Shown: positions 1 through 8,893 of the stretch, one piece after another
Layout of the letters: the number at the start of each line of letters is the position of its first letter
Numbering within the stretch: the stretch's first letter is position 1
Assembly: GCF_000720425.1 (NCBI RefSeq)
Contig: NZ_JOAJ01000009.1
Location: 434,001 to 498,000, forward strand
Reading direction: 5' to 3'
Length of the DNA: 64,000 nucleotides
From: Nocardia rhamnosiphila NBRC 108938
GTDB lineage: Bacteria; Actinomycetota; Actinomycetes; Mycobacteriales; Mycobacteriaceae
Translations under genes and position numbers: made by a program
Notes under the pieces: generated by a model
Seen by the model: only the letters and a program-made list of their open reading frames with translations
Told to the model about the DNA's origin: nothing
Database searches by the model: none

Positions 1-70
1 GAACCACGACGCCGCGGCTGGCGGCGTCTACTGTTCGCGCGATCGGCCGGAGACACTACGCAATACTAGA

Positions 71-199
71 GCAGTGTCTTTTGGCGACGCCTGCGGCGTC
101 GCGGGGTCGAGGCCCCCGAAGGTCCCGCCGTTCAGGCCTCGAGACTCGCGCTTCGCGCATGCACTTCGAGGCCTGAACGGCGGGACGGGCCTCGACCCC
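71..199 (+). repeat. Intergenic nested-palindrome element, copy 1 (full length)
   Basis: This non-coding element contains three perfect inverted repeats. A small hairpin pairs 84-91 with 95-102. An outer stem pairs 103-115 with 187-199 (13 bp). Inside it, an inner stem pairs 122-142 with 166-186 (21 bp), with a 23-base loop that holds a further mini-hairpin. A deleted copy lies at 12460-12522 and an inverted full copy at 12726-12858. Differences between the full copies fall at paired positions and are compensated. The copy lies upstream of cca; the gene before it is outside the window. The rest of the first 315 bases holds no gene that I can support. Confidence 0.85.
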
Positions 200-315
200 T
201 TCGGTGACGGCGTCACAGACCCCCGCCGTCCGACACCAATTCTCCGAACCCATAAGCGCCCGGCCATACCGTCGGCCGGAAAATCGCATTTGTTCCTACT
301 CGGTAAGGTTCTGCT

Positions 316-1776
316 GTGGTTTCGACCGAGTCCGACGACGTTGTGCAGGATCGCCGTACCCGTTTGCTCGCGGCCGCCGCGATCACGCTGGGTCGGCTCT
401 CCGATGTACTGACGCCGCTCGGCGAGATGTTCTCCGCGCACGGTTTCCAGCTGTATCTGGTCGGGGGCAGTGTGCGCGACGCGGTGCTGGGGCGGCTCGG
501 GACGGATCTGGATTTCACCACCGACGCGCGACCGGAGCAGGTGCAGGAGTTGCTGCGTGGATGGGCCGATCAGCTGTGGGACACCGGGGGGCTGGCGTTC
601 GGGACGGTGAGTGCCGCCAAGAACGGGCAGCAGTTGGAGATCACTACGTTCCGTAGCGACGTCTACGATCGGGTTTCGCGGAATCCGCAGGTCAGCTTTG
701 GTGACACGCTGGAGGACGACCTCGTCCGGCGGGATTTCACGGTCAATGCCATGGCGGTCCGGGTCGCGGCCGACGGGGCGCTGGAGTTCGTGGATCCGCT
801 GGACGGGATGGCGGCGCTGCTGGCCGGTGTGCTGGATACTCCCGCGGCCCCGGAGGACTCGTTCGGTGACGACCCGTTGCGCATGCTGCGGGCGGCGCGT
901 TTCGTCTCGCAGCTCGGGTTCGACGTGCATCCGCGGGTGCGGGCGGCGATCACCGGGATGGCCGCGGAGATCGATCGGATCACCGCGGAGCGGGTGCGGA
1001 CCGAGCTGGACAAACTGATCGGCGGCGCCCATCCGATCGACGGTATCGACATGATGTGTGAGACGGGCCTGGCTCAGCGGGTGCTGCCCGAGGTCCCGGC
1101 GATGAAGCTGGAGATCGACGAGCATCATCAGCACAAGGACGTCTACTGGCATTCGCTGACCGTGCTGGAACAGGCCATCGACCAGGAGGAGGGTGACCCC
1201 GATCTGGTGCTGCGCTGGGCGGCGCTGCTGCACGATATCGGGAAACCGGACACCAAACGCAACGAACCCGGTGGCGGGGTGAGCTTCCACCATCACGAGG
1301 TGGTGGGCGCGAAGATGGTGCGCAAGCGGTTGCGCGCGCTGAAGTATCCGAAGCAGTTCACCGAGGACGTCGCGCGGCTGGTGTTCCTGCATCTGCGGTT
1401 CCACGGCTACGGCAAGGGGCAGTGGACCGATTCCGCGGTCCGCCGCTATGTCACCGACGGCGGCGAGTTGCTGCCCCGCCTGCATAAACTCGTGCGCGCC
1501 GACTGCACCACCCGGAACAAGCGCCGGGCGGCGGCATTGCGGTCCACCTACGACGATCTGGAGTCGCGGATCGCGCGGCTGCAGGAGCAGGAAGACCTGG
1601 CGAAAGTCCGGCCGGATCTGGACGGTAACGCCATCATGGAATTGCTGGGGCTGCCGCCGGGACCCGAGGTCGGGCGGGCCTGGCGTTTTCTCAAAGAGTT
1701 GCGTCTCGATCGCGGACCGCTGACCCGGGACGAGGCCGAGGCGGCGCTCGAGCAGTGGTGGCAGACCCAGAAATGA
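316..1776 (+). CDS. cca: CCA tRNA nucleotidyltransferase
   Basis: This enzyme adds or repairs the 3'-terminal CCA of tRNAs, using CTP and ATP, in the cytoplasm. The 486-residue protein has the class II nucleotidyltransferase head: GGSVRD at about 50-55 and the metal-binding pair in DLDF (D64, D66). The head is followed by the tRNA-binding helical part and an HD domain with LLHDIGKP near 303-311, a layout common in actinobacterial CCA enzymes (often called PcnA). GTG at 316 is the furthest in-frame start that still gives a normal N-terminus; its ribosome binding site is weak. It converges with the next gene, leaving only 9 bases between them. The family call is firm. Confidence 0.95.
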   Translation: MVSTESDDVVQDRRTRLLAAAAITLGRLSDVLTPLGEMFSAHGFQLYLVGGSVRDAVLGRLGTDLDFTTDARPEQVQELLRGWADQLWDTGGLAFGTVSAAKNGQQLEITTFRSDVYDRVSRNPQVSFGDTLEDDLVRRDFTVNAMAVRVAADGALEFVDPLDGMAALLAGVLDTPAAPEDSFGDDPLRMLRAARFVSQLGFDVHPRVRAAITGMAAEIDRITAERVRTELDKLIGGAHPIDGIDMMCETGLAQRVLPEVPAMKLEIDEHHQHKDVYWHSLTVLEQAIDQEEGDPDLVLRWAALLHDIGKPDTKRNEPGGGVSFHHHEVVGAKMVRKRLRALKYPKQFTEDVARLVFLHLRFHGYGKGQWTDSAVRRYVTDGGELLPRLHKLVRADCTTRNKRRAAALRSTYDDLESRIARLQEQEDLAKVRPDLDGNAIMELLGLPPGPEVGRAWRFLKELRLDRGPLTRDEAEAALEQWWQTQK

Positions 1777-1785
1777 GCGGGCCGG

Positions 1786-2610
1786 TCAGAAAACGATCAG
1801 GGTCGTGCCGGCCACGATCGCGGAACGTATCTGGGCGAGGTCGAACGAGCCGCTGACCGGTGCGAGTTCGATCCGGAATCGCACCACCGCGCCGTCGCGG
1901 ACGGCCCACCGCACCCGCGCGCCCCGGGGCAGCTCCCCCATCGGGATGGGGTTCATCGTGCGCCAGCGCCGGGGTACGGGCAGCCCGGCCCAGGTGGCGC
2001 GCCGCACGACCAGGTGCAGCACATCCTCGGTGACCGAGGCGTCGAGGTCGGCGGTGATCCGCTTGCGGCGATGTACCGCGTGGATGAGCCCCTGCCCGGT
2101 CACCGAGAGTTCCCATTCCCGCTGCCGGCTCGCGAGCCAGCCCACCACGGTGTCCAGGCCGACCGTGCCCTCGATATCAACCCGGTTGGCGCGGACGCGG
2201 GTCGGTACCCCCGGGACCAGCCGGACCTCGTGCGAGACAACGGTGACCTCGTCGATGGGCCGTTCGTCCCAGCGCAGCCCCCGGAGTACGGCTTTGGTCT
2301 GGAAATGCGCGCCGCGCCGGCGCACCTTCAACAGATCCAGGGTGCCGGTCAGCCGATGATCCAGCAGCGTCGCGCTGATCTCCTGTCCGCCGAACCGGCT
2401 CAGTATGCCTTCGCTGAGCACGGTGAGCAGTGTGTCCGGTAGCAGCGCGGTGACGGTCCCGGCGCCGAGGTCGGCCATCGGTTCCATCCAGGCGGTGGTC
2501 AGGCTGATCCACTGTTCCAGCCGGGTCTGCTCGAACAGTCGTTTACCCAGGTCGACGGCCCACAGTGCGTTGAACAGGGAGGCCGAACGGGGATCGGAGT
2601 AGGCGGCCAT
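1786..2610 (-). CDS. DUF2993 (LmeA-like) family protein
   Basis: The 274-residue product resembles the actinobacterial DUF2993 family, related to the mycobacterial phospholipid-binding protein LmeA. It has the expected run of beta-strand-rich segments around VDIEGTVGLDTVVGWLASR and a C-terminal SFDLAQIRSAIVAGT. I see no clear signal peptide or membrane helix, so a cytoplasmic or peripheral location is possible. I start it at ATG 2610, where the conserved part begins; a longer frame to 2715 adds a low-complexity Arg/Pro tail that looks non-coding. The biochemical role is unknown. It ends tail to tail with cca. Confidence 0.6.
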   Translation of the reverse strand: MAAYSDPRSASLFNALWAVDLGKRLFEQTRLEQWISLTTAWMEPMADLGAGTVTALLPDTLLTVLSEGILSRFGGQEISATLLDHRLTGTLDLLKVRRRGAHFQTKAVLRGLRWDERPIDEVTVVSHEVRLVPGVPTRVRANRVDIEGTVGLDTVVGWLASRQREWELSVTGQGLIHAVHRRKRITADLDASVTEDVLHLVVRRATWAGLPVPRRWRTMNPIPMGELPRGARVRWAVRDGAVVRFRIELAPVSGSFDLAQIRSAIVAGTTLIVF

Positions 2611-2773
2611 GATCAGTGTCGAGGGTACTGGGTCGGCCGGGCCCGGGCCACGCGGTGTCGCCCGGTCACCTGTCGTGTCGGGGCCGCGGCGGAACTCCCG
2701 TGCGACTCGACCCACGACCCGCGTCGATCAATCGGCGCGGAGGCCATCCGGTTCGGGTAGGTTCGGTCCGGCA

Positions 2774-4411
2774 ATGGGACTCGACCAGAGACTGCGAGAA
2801 GTTTTGATCGAGGTGATGCCGGGTCCGCGGCCCGGTCGTGTCGGGCTCGCGGTTCTCGGATTGGTGCTCGCGGGGTATGTCGCCGTGCCGGTCCCCGCGC
2901 ATGCCGCGCCGTTTCCGTGGGCACCGCCGCCGGTGAACGAGTGTGGCGAAACCGGTTTCGACCCGCTCGCCCGGGAGCCGGATCCGTCGGCCCCGCCCCC
3001 GCCGCCGGTGCCTCCCCGGATCGATATTCCGGTCCCGGTACCGCAGCTGCAACCGGTGCCCGTACCCGACCCGGCGCCGGACAACACCCGGATCACCCCG
3101 GATCCGTTGCCCGCCGACCCCTGTCACAACCCCTGCCCCGATATCCGCGACACACCGAAACCGGTGGAGCCCGCACCCGATGACCCGGCGCCTCCCCCGG
3201 CCGCGCCGGGCGGCGGTTCGGCGAACGGCAGTTCGGGGTCGTCCGGTTCCGGAATTCCGTGGCGGCTACCCGAGATCCGGGTGAAACCCGAAATCGAGCC
3301 GATCCCGTATCCGGTGCCGGGCGGCGAGGGGGCGCCGCCGCAACCGGCACCGCCGCCGGTCGTGCATCCGGCCGAACCCGGTCCGGTCGTGGCGCCGGTG
3401 GCGCTACCGCGGGTCGAGGCGGTGCGGCTGGTCGAGCAGGTCACCGGGCACGGGTCGGCGAATCGCACCGATATGCGCTGGCAGGTCGATGGCACCGACC
3501 TCGGGCTGATGTGGGAGACCGAACCGGGACGGATCGCCATGGTGTTCGGCGATACGTTCGGAAAGGGCTGGTCGGCCGGTGAGGTCGGCGGCCCGGACTG
3601 GCGCAGCAATGTGCTGGCCTACAGCACCGACCGAGACCTCTCCGACGGCCTGACGCTGGATACGATGGTGCAGGACAGCCGTTGCCACGCAGCCGAACTG
3701 CTGGGTAGTCGCAAGATCAAGAACTGGGAGACCACCACCATCCCGACCTCCGGGTTCGCGCTCGGCGGACGGCAGTACCTCAGCTTCATGTCGGTGAACC
3801 GCTGGAGCCGCATTCCGGGGATGTGGTGGACGAACTACGGCGGTATCGCCTACTCCGACGACGGCGGCAGCACCTGGGTGAAGGATCAGCATGCCCGCTG
3901 GGACAACCTGTTCGGGCTCGGCCGGTTCCAGGTGACGGTCATGGTGCCGCACGGCGACCACGTCTACATGTTCGGTACGCCCAACGGCCGGATCGGGGTG
4001 ATCGGGCTGGCCCGGGTCCCGAAGGACGAAGTGCTGAACAAGACGGCGTACCAGTACTGGGTGCACGGCACCTGGGCTCCGGCGGCGGAGAACCAGGCGA
4101 CTCCGCTGGTGGCCGGTATCGCCAGTGAGCTGTCGGTGCGGGTCGATCCGGGAACCGGACTGTGGCAGATGAGTTACCTGGATCCGGCGCGCGGCGCGAT
4201 CGTCCTGCGGACCGCCGCCGACCCGCAAGGTAGCTGGACCGAACCGGTGCAGCTGGTATCGACCGCCGACTATCCGAAGGCCTATGGCGGTTTCCTCCAT
4301 CCATGGTCCACTTCCCGGGATCTGTACCTGGCGATATCGGAGTGGGATTCGTACAACGTGTATCTCCTGCACGCCCGGCTGGCACCGCCGGATGAGCCGC
4401 CCGTGTCGTAA
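2774..4411 (+). CDS. Exported DUF4185 domain protein with Pro-rich linker
   Basis: This 545-residue protein has an N-terminal export signal: an Arg-containing start, a hydrophobic stretch GLAVLGLVLAGYVAV, and a likely cut after AHA. About 150 residues rich in Pro and Asp follow, then a globular C-terminal half beginning near TDMRWQVDGTDLGLMWE that matches DUF4185, a beta-propeller-like domain seen in secreted actinobacterial proteins and related to sugar-acting enzymes. The substrate is unknown. The start could be ATG 2774 or ATG 2816; the second has a nearer GAGG and gives a shorter signal peptide. An upstream in-frame ATG at 2609 is unlikely because it overlaps the start of the divergent gene. 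It converges with pxpC. Confidence 0.75.
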   Translation: MGLDQRLREVLIEVMPGPRPGRVGLAVLGLVLAGYVAVPVPAHAAPFPWAPPPVNECGETGFDPLAREPDPSAPPPPPVPPRIDIPVPVPQLQPVPVPDPAPDNTRITPDPLPADPCHNPCPDIRDTPKPVEPAPDDPAPPPAAPGGGSANGSSGSSGSGIPWRLPEIRVKPEIEPIPYPVPGGEGAPPQPAPPPVVHPAEPGPVVAPVALPRVEAVRLVEQVTGHGSANRTDMRWQVDGTDLGLMWETEPGRIAMVFGDTFGKGWSAGEVGGPDWRSNVLAYSTDRDLSDGLTLDTMVQDSRCHAAELLGSRKIKNWETTTIPTSGFALGGRQYLSFMSVNRWSRIPGMWWTNYGGIAYSDDGGSTWVKDQHARWDNLFGLGRFQVTVMVPHGDHVYMFGTPNGRIGVIGLARVPKDEVLNKTAYQYWVHGTWAPAAENQATPLVAGIASELSVRVDPGTGLWQMSYLDPARGAIVLRTAADPQGSWTEPVQLVSTADYPKAYGGFLHPWSTSRDLYLAISEWDSYNVYLLHARLAPPDEPPVS

Positions 4412-4430
4412 GGTCCGTGGACGCCGGGGA

Positions 4431-5294
4431 TCAGCCGGCGCCCGCCGCGCGGCGGAACCGGATCCGCTGACCGGGCCGGGCCTGCGCCACCCGGTCGATA
4501 TCGGCGTCGGTGACCACCGCGATCACCGGGTACCCGCCGGTGATCGGGTGGTCGGCGAGGAAGACCACCGGTTGACCGCTGGGTGGAACCTGTACCGACC
4601 CGAGCGCCATACCCTCGGTCGCGAGTTCGCCGGACGACTTCCGCCGCAGTGCCGGCCCGTCCGCCCGGTCCAGGCGCGCCCCGACCCGGTCGGTATCGGC
4701 GCTCACCGACCAGTGACCCGTGAACAGGGCGGCCGGGTCGGTGAACCAGTCGTCCCGGGGGCCGGGCAGAGCGTGTATCTCCAGCATCGCGTCCGGTCCG
4801 GGTAGTGGCGCCTGCTCGATGATCGCCCACTCACGGGGTGGTGGGCCGATGGGGAGAGTCACGCCGTCGCGCAACGGAGGCGGGCCGATACCCGAGAGCG
4901 TGTCGTAACTGCGGGAGCCCAATACCGGAGGGACATCTATTCCGCCGCGTACCCCGATATAGCTGCGCAGCCCGGTGCGCGTCGTGGCCAGCCGCAGGCG
5001 CCGGCCCGGCGAGAGGTGCAGCACGCTCGCGTGACCTACCGGGGTCCCGTCCAGGGTCGCGGGGGCGGGCGCCCCGGTGACCGCCAGCAGCAGTGAGGTT
5101 TCGGCGCGCAGGGTCAGGCCGCCGAGTAGTACTTCGATCCCGGCGTAGCCCTCCGGATTGCCCACCAGGCGGTTCGCCAGCCGTAGCGCCCCGCGGTCCG
5201 CGGCGCCGGAGGGACCGACGCCGGAATGGAACCACCCCGGGCGGCCCAGGTCCTGGACGGTGGCCGCTGGGCCGACCCGCTCGATCACGATCAC
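4431..5294 (-). CDS. pxpC: 5-oxoprolinase subunit C (biotin-dependent carboxyltransferase family)
   Basis: PxpC works with PxpA and PxpB to open 5-oxoproline (pyroglutamate) to glutamate at the cost of ATP, as a cytoplasmic complex. The 287-residue protein begins VIVIERVGPAATVQDLGRPG, the characteristic start of the KipA/PxpC family, and keeps GVGPSGAADRGALRLANRL and the C-terminal HPITGGYPVIAVV motif. The GTG start at 5294 overlaps the pxpB stop by four bases (GTGA), so translation is probably coupled. It is the last gene of the minus-strand pxp operon and ends 20 bases from the convergent DUF4185 gene. Confidence 0.92.
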   Translation of the reverse strand: MIVIERVGPAATVQDLGRPGWFHSGVGPSGAADRGALRLANRLVGNPEGYAGIEVLLGGLTLRAETSLLLAVTGAPAPATLDGTPVGHASVLHLSPGRRLRLATTRTGLRSYIGVRGGIDVPPVLGSRSYDTLSGIGPPPLRDGVTLPIGPPPREWAIIEQAPLPGPDAMLEIHALPGPRDDWFTDPAALFTGHWSVSADTDRVGARLDRADGPALRRKSSGELATEGMALGSVQVPPSGQPVVFLADHPITGGYPVIAVVTDADIDRVAQARPGQRIRFRRAAGAG

Positions 5295-5968
5295 GAGGCG
5301 GCGTCCACATCGACGAATCGCACCCGCGCGCCGGCGCGGATGAGGGCGGGCGGGTCCCGATCGGTATCCCACATGGCCGATGCGGTGGTGCCGATCAGCT
5401 GCCAGCCACCCGGCGTCACCCGCGGATAGACCGCCGACCAGCCGCCGGCCAGGCCGACCGACCCCGCCGGTATACGGGTGCGCGCCGTATCGCGGCGCGG
5501 GACGCTGTACCGCCAGTCGGCGGCGGTGAGATAGCCGAAGCCGGGTGCGAAGCCGACGAAGGCACACTGCCAGGTCGCGGCGGTGTGCGCGGCGATCACC
5601 TGGTCCGGTCGCAGATCCAGCAGCGCGGCCACGGTATCGAGATCGGGACCGTTGTACCGCACGGGAATCGGCACAGGTTCGGTTGCGGGCGTGAATGTTC
5701 CACGGGAAACATCGGCTTTCGTCGCGCTCACCGCCGCGACGATGCGTTCCAGCTCACGCCGCACCCGGGGTGCCGAGCGCACCGAATCGAGGGTCACCAG
5801 CACGGTTTCCGCGGCGGGCAGGACGTCCACCACCCCGGCGACCGGACGCCCGGCCAATTCCGTGGCCAGCCGGCCGACCCGCTCCGGATCGTCCGGAGTG
5901 AGCAGGAAGGCCCGGTCGCCGGCACACCGTACCGCCGTCTCCTCCCGGATGCGTGGAGTTCGCGACAC
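5291..5968 (-). CDS. pxpB: 5-oxoprolinase subunit B
   Basis: This is the second subunit of the 5-oxoprolinase complex (KipI/PxpB family), acting with PxpC in the ATP-dependent step. The 225-residue protein has the family's diagnostic segment CAFVGFAPGFGYL and, further on, TRIPAGSVGLAGGWSAVYP and TPGGWQLIGTT. It starts at ATG 5968, 24 bases after the pxpA stop, and its stop overlaps the pxpC start. The order A-B-C with tight spacing supports a three-subunit enzyme rather than a sporulation-kinase inhibitor role. Confidence 0.92.
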   Translation of the reverse strand: MSRTPRIREETAVRCAGDRAFLLTPDDPERVGRLATELAGRPVAGVVDVLPAAETVLVTLDSVRSAPRVRRELERIVAAVSATKADVSRGTFTPATEPVPIPVRYNGPDLDTVAALLDLRPDQVIAAHTAATWQCAFVGFAPGFGYLTAADWRYSVPRRDTARTRIPAGSVGLAGGWSAVYPRVTPGGWQLIGTTASAMWDTDRDPPALIRAGARVRFVDVDAAS

Positions 5969-5992
5969 GTCACCTCACCCCCGTCCCGTCGT

Positions 5993-6748
5993 TCAGGTGA
6001 ACGACGCTACCGCTATCCCGGCGTCCTCGAGCGCGGCACGGATCCGCCGGGCCATCCGGACCGCGGCCGGGGTGTCGCCGTGTACACAGATGCTGTCGGG
6101 CGAGACCGCCACGGTGCCGCCATCGCCCAGCACCCGGGCGGTACCGTTCTCCGCCAGCGAGACCGCCTGGGCGACTGCCGGTTCGGTACCGAGTACGGCG
6201 CCCGGGGTACCACGCGGTGCGAGACCGCCCGCGGCCGTGTAGGCCCGGTCGGCGAAACCCTCGCTCACGAACAGGGTCCCGGCGGCCAGCGCCGATTTCT
6301 CGAGATGGGTACCGGCGGGTCCGAGCAGGACGAGGGCGGGGTCGTAGTCCCGCAGGCCCGCGAGCACAGCGTCGGCGAGCGCCGCGTCGGCCGCGGCGGC
6401 GTGGTACAGCGCGCCGTGGGGTTTCACATACCGCACCCGGTCACCCGCCGCCCGGGCGAAGCCGTCCAGCGCGCCGATCTGGTAGAGCGTCTCGTCCCGG
6501 AGGTCCGCCGGCGCTACCGCCATGGCCCGCCGCCCGAACCCCGCCAGGTCCCGGTATCCGATATGCGCCCCGATCCGCACCCCCTTCTCCACCGCCGTCG
6601 CGCAGGTGCGTCGCATGATGGACGGATCGCCGGCATGGAACCCGCAGGCGATATTGGCGCTGGTCACGATGTCGAGCATGGCGGCGTCCTCCCCCATGCT
6701 CCATGCCCCGAACCCCTCACCGAGGTCGCTGTTGAGGTCCAGCCCCAT
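5993..6748 (-). CDS. pxpA: 5-oxoprolinase subunit A (LamB/YcsF family)
   Basis: PxpA is the subunit that acts on 5-oxoproline in the PxpABC complex, which recycles the damaged metabolite pyroglutamate. The 251-residue protein opens with DLNSDLGEGFGAW and contains TSANIACGFHAGDP and KPHGALYH, all hallmarks of the YcsF family. I chose ATG 6748 because AAGGAGGG lies just upstream at the right distance; the open frame continues into Arg/Gly-rich sequence that is a shadow of the transporter gene. It follows the MFS gene by 41 bases and is probably co-transcribed with it. Confidence 0.93.
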   Translation of the reverse strand: MGLDLNSDLGEGFGAWSMGEDAAMLDIVTSANIACGFHAGDPSIMRRTCATAVEKGVRIGAHIGYRDLAGFGRRAMAVAPADLRDETLYQIGALDGFARAAGDRVRYVKPHGALYHAAAADAALADAVLAGLRDYDPALVLLGPAGTHLEKSALAAGTLFVSEGFADRAYTAAGGLAPRGTPGAVLGTEPAVAQAVSLAENGTARVLGDGGTVAVSPDSICVHGDTPAAVRMARRIRAALEDAGIAVASFT

Positions 6749-6789
6749 GGCACACACCCTCCTTCCGGCTGTGCCTTTATTGTCCTCCC

Positions 6790-8178
6790 TCATCCGGCGT
6801 CGCCGGGTCGCCGAAACCTCCTGCGACTGTTGAACAGCAGTGCGACGATGCCGAGCCCGTAACAGGCCGCCCCGGCCAGGATCACGCCCGGGGATCGGCC
6901 GTCGGCCGGGACGACCAGTGCCGTCACCGCGACCGCCAGGACGAACGCGATATTGAACACCGTGTCCTGGAGGGCGAAAACCTGGCCGCGGCGGTCGTCG
7001 GGGATATCCATCTGCATGGCGGCGTCGCCGGTGAGTTTGATGGTCTGTCCGGCCAGCCCCAGCAGGAACGCCCCGGCCAGCAGGAGCTGGTGGGCGCGGT
7101 GCACGCTGTCGGCCGCGTGGGTGAGGGCGGTGGGCAGGACCAGCGCCAGCTGTACCGCGATCGCACCGGACAGCGCCAGCAGGACGGTCCGGGGCCGGCC
7201 CAGCCGGGGAATGAGCAGCGGGGTGAGCAGCGCCGCGAGCAGCATTCCGGCGGCGGTGGCGGTGATCGCGACACCGAAGCCGATCAACCCGCTGTCCACC
7301 GCCGCGCCGTGCGACGGTGATTGCCGCAGCACCAGCACCATGACGAGCGTGTTGATGCCGAAGACGATCCGGTGGGCTCCGATACCGATCATCGCGGTGG
7401 ACACATCGACCGAATGCCGGACCGCTCGTGCGCCGACCAGCAGTCCGGTGAGTACCGCTCGTACCGCGCCCGCGGTGTCGCCGGGTTCCGATTCCGGGCC
7501 GAGAGTGCGGGGGCGGAACCCGGCCGTGAGCACCACTCCGGCCACCGAACCGGTCACACTCAGCGCCACGGCGACGGCCGAACCGGTGTCGCCGGCACCG
7601 ATCGCGCCGATCACCGCCACCGCGGCCGCCGCGCCGCCGGCCGCGCACGCCGAGCCCACTGTCGCGAGCACGGAGTTGGCGGGTACCAGCCGGTGCAATG
7701 CCAGTACCCGCGGCAGCGCCGCCGACACACCGGCCGCGGTGAACCGGCTGATCCCGACCACGGCCAGCGCCAGCAGCAGGAGGAATCTCGCTCCGGCCCC
7801 GGTGAGCAGGCCCAGCGCCACCACGGCGATCAGCAGGCCGCGCATCAGGTTGGCGATCAGCAGGACCAGTCGCCGATCCCAGCGGTCCAGCAGTGCACCC
7901 GCGTACGGCCCGATCAGCGAATAGGGCAGCAGCAGTACCGCGAAACCGGCGGCGACGGCGAGCGGGTCGGTTTCCCGTTCGGGATTGAACAGGATCGCCC
8001 CGGACAGCGCGGCCTGGAACATGCCGTCACCGAACTGGCTCGTGAAGCGCACCAGGGTCAACCGAACCGCGCCGGGGCTCTCGCCGATCGCGGCGCGTAA
8101 GGCCGACAGATCGTGCCGCCGCCCGCCGCCTTCCGGTGTCCGGTCCGTGGTGGTGGGTTCGGGCGCAGAGCTGGACAC
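6790..8178 (-). CDS. MFS transporter
   Basis: This 462-residue membrane protein has about twelve hydrophobic segments and a central charged loop (around GFRPRTLGPESEPGD), the layout of a major facilitator superfamily carrier. The A-motif-like GPYAGALLDRWDRR lies after the second helix region. The substrate cannot be read from sequence. It sits directly upstream of pxpABC on the same strand, which makes transport of an amino-acid-derived compound possible, but this is only context. It starts at ATG 8178, ten bases downstream of the NUDIX stop, so NUDIX-MFS-pxpABC may be one transcript. Confidence 0.8.
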   Translation of the reverse strand: MSSSAPEPTTTDRTPEGGGRRHDLSALRAAIGESPGAVRLTLVRFTSQFGDGMFQAALSGAILFNPERETDPLAVAAGFAVLLLPYSLIGPYAGALLDRWDRRLVLLIANLMRGLLIAVVALGLLTGAGARFLLLLALAVVGISRFTAAGVSAALPRVLALHRLVPANSVLATVGSACAAGGAAAAVAVIGAIGAGDTGSAVAVALSVTGSVAGVVLTAGFRPRTLGPESEPGDTAGAVRAVLTGLLVGARAVRHSVDVSTAMIGIGAHRIVFGINTLVMVLVLRQSPSHGAAVDSGLIGFGVAITATAAGMLLAALLTPLLIPRLGRPRTVLLALSGAIAVQLALVLPTALTHAADSVHRAHQLLLAGAFLLGLAGQTIKLTGDAAMQMDIPDDRRGQVFALQDTVFNIAFVLAVAVTALVVPADGRSPGVILAGAACYGLGIVALLFNSRRRFRRPGDAG

Positions 8179-8188
8179 CGCCGCGACG

Positions 8189-8692
8189 CTACCTGCCCCG
8201 CAGGCCGGGAGGTATTCCGGCCGGTCCGGACACGCGTTCGGCGATCAGCAGATCCACGGCCTCACGCATATCGGGCGCCATCGGCAGGGTGCCCAGCGCG
8301 CCGGCGTCTATCCAGGCGTAATCGTCGTGCTCGTCCGGGTCCAGCGTTATCTCACCGGGTTCGGCTTCGGCCAGGAAACTGAATTTCCGCACCTTGGCCT
8401 TGGTGCGGGTGGCGTAGTCGAACCAGCCCAGGAAATCGGTGATCCGGCGGGCCACCAGGCCGGTTTCCTCGAGCAGTTCCCGCGCCGCGCCCTCGGTGAG
8501 CGATTCGCCGGATTCGACCCCGCCACCGGGTAGCTCGTACATTCCGCCGAGATAGTCGCCCGGGACCCGGCGCACCACCAGCAGTTTTCCGTCCTGGAAC
8601 ACCGCGACGCCGACGACCAGGTCGGTGACGCCGTCGCGCCGCGCGGCGGCACGCAGCCGCTGCTCGGTCCGTGCGAGTGCTTCGGGGTGCAT
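8189..8692 (-). CDS. NUDIX hydrolase
   Basis: The 167-residue protein carries a complete Nudix box: G57, then E63, R71-E72, E75-E76 and G78, matching GX5EX7REUXEEXGU. Nudix enzymes cleave nucleoside diphosphates linked to another group; the exact substrate is unknown. The sequence resembles small MutT-like cytoplasmic proteins that clean up modified nucleotides, with VGVAVFQDGKLLVVRR before the box and an acidic DPDEHDDYAWID after it. It leads the minus-strand cluster and is divergent from the pirin gene, about 200 bases away. Confidence 0.92.
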   Translation of the reverse strand: MHPEALARTEQRLRAAARRDGVTDLVVGVAVFQDGKLLVVRRVPGDYLGGMYELPGGGVESGESLTEGAARELLEETGLVARRITDFLGWFDYATRTKAKVRKFSFLAEAEPGEITLDPDEHDDYAWIDAGALGTLPMAPDMREAVDLLIAERVSGPAGIPPGLRGR

Positions 8693-8893
8693 CCTTCACC
8701 TCCCGGTTCCGTATAGATCCATTTTCGTGAAACGTGTGCCGCACCGCTATTACCGCCCCGGTTGCTCACCGGCCGTTCACCCCGAGGTCGCTCGCGTAAA
8801 ATACCCAGAGCGGACAATCGACGAGGTCGTGGTATCGCCGAGGTACTACATGCGGGAAAGGTAATTGTGCCCGAGCCGGAAAGGAGTCGTGCG

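Noticed and set aside
28..1485. Long minus-strand frame opposite cca
   Set aside because: Shadow of the cca gene: Arg/His/Gln-rich product, no ribosome binding site, no recognisable domain.
2609..2773. Earlier ATG for the DUF4185 protein
   Set aside because: It overlaps the start of the divergent DUF2993 gene and would bury the signal peptide about 70 residues into the protein.
5093..6862. Long plus-strand frame opposite pxpB-pxpA
   Set aside because: It runs antisense to well-supported pxp genes, and its product is Arg/Gly/Pro-rich with no domain.
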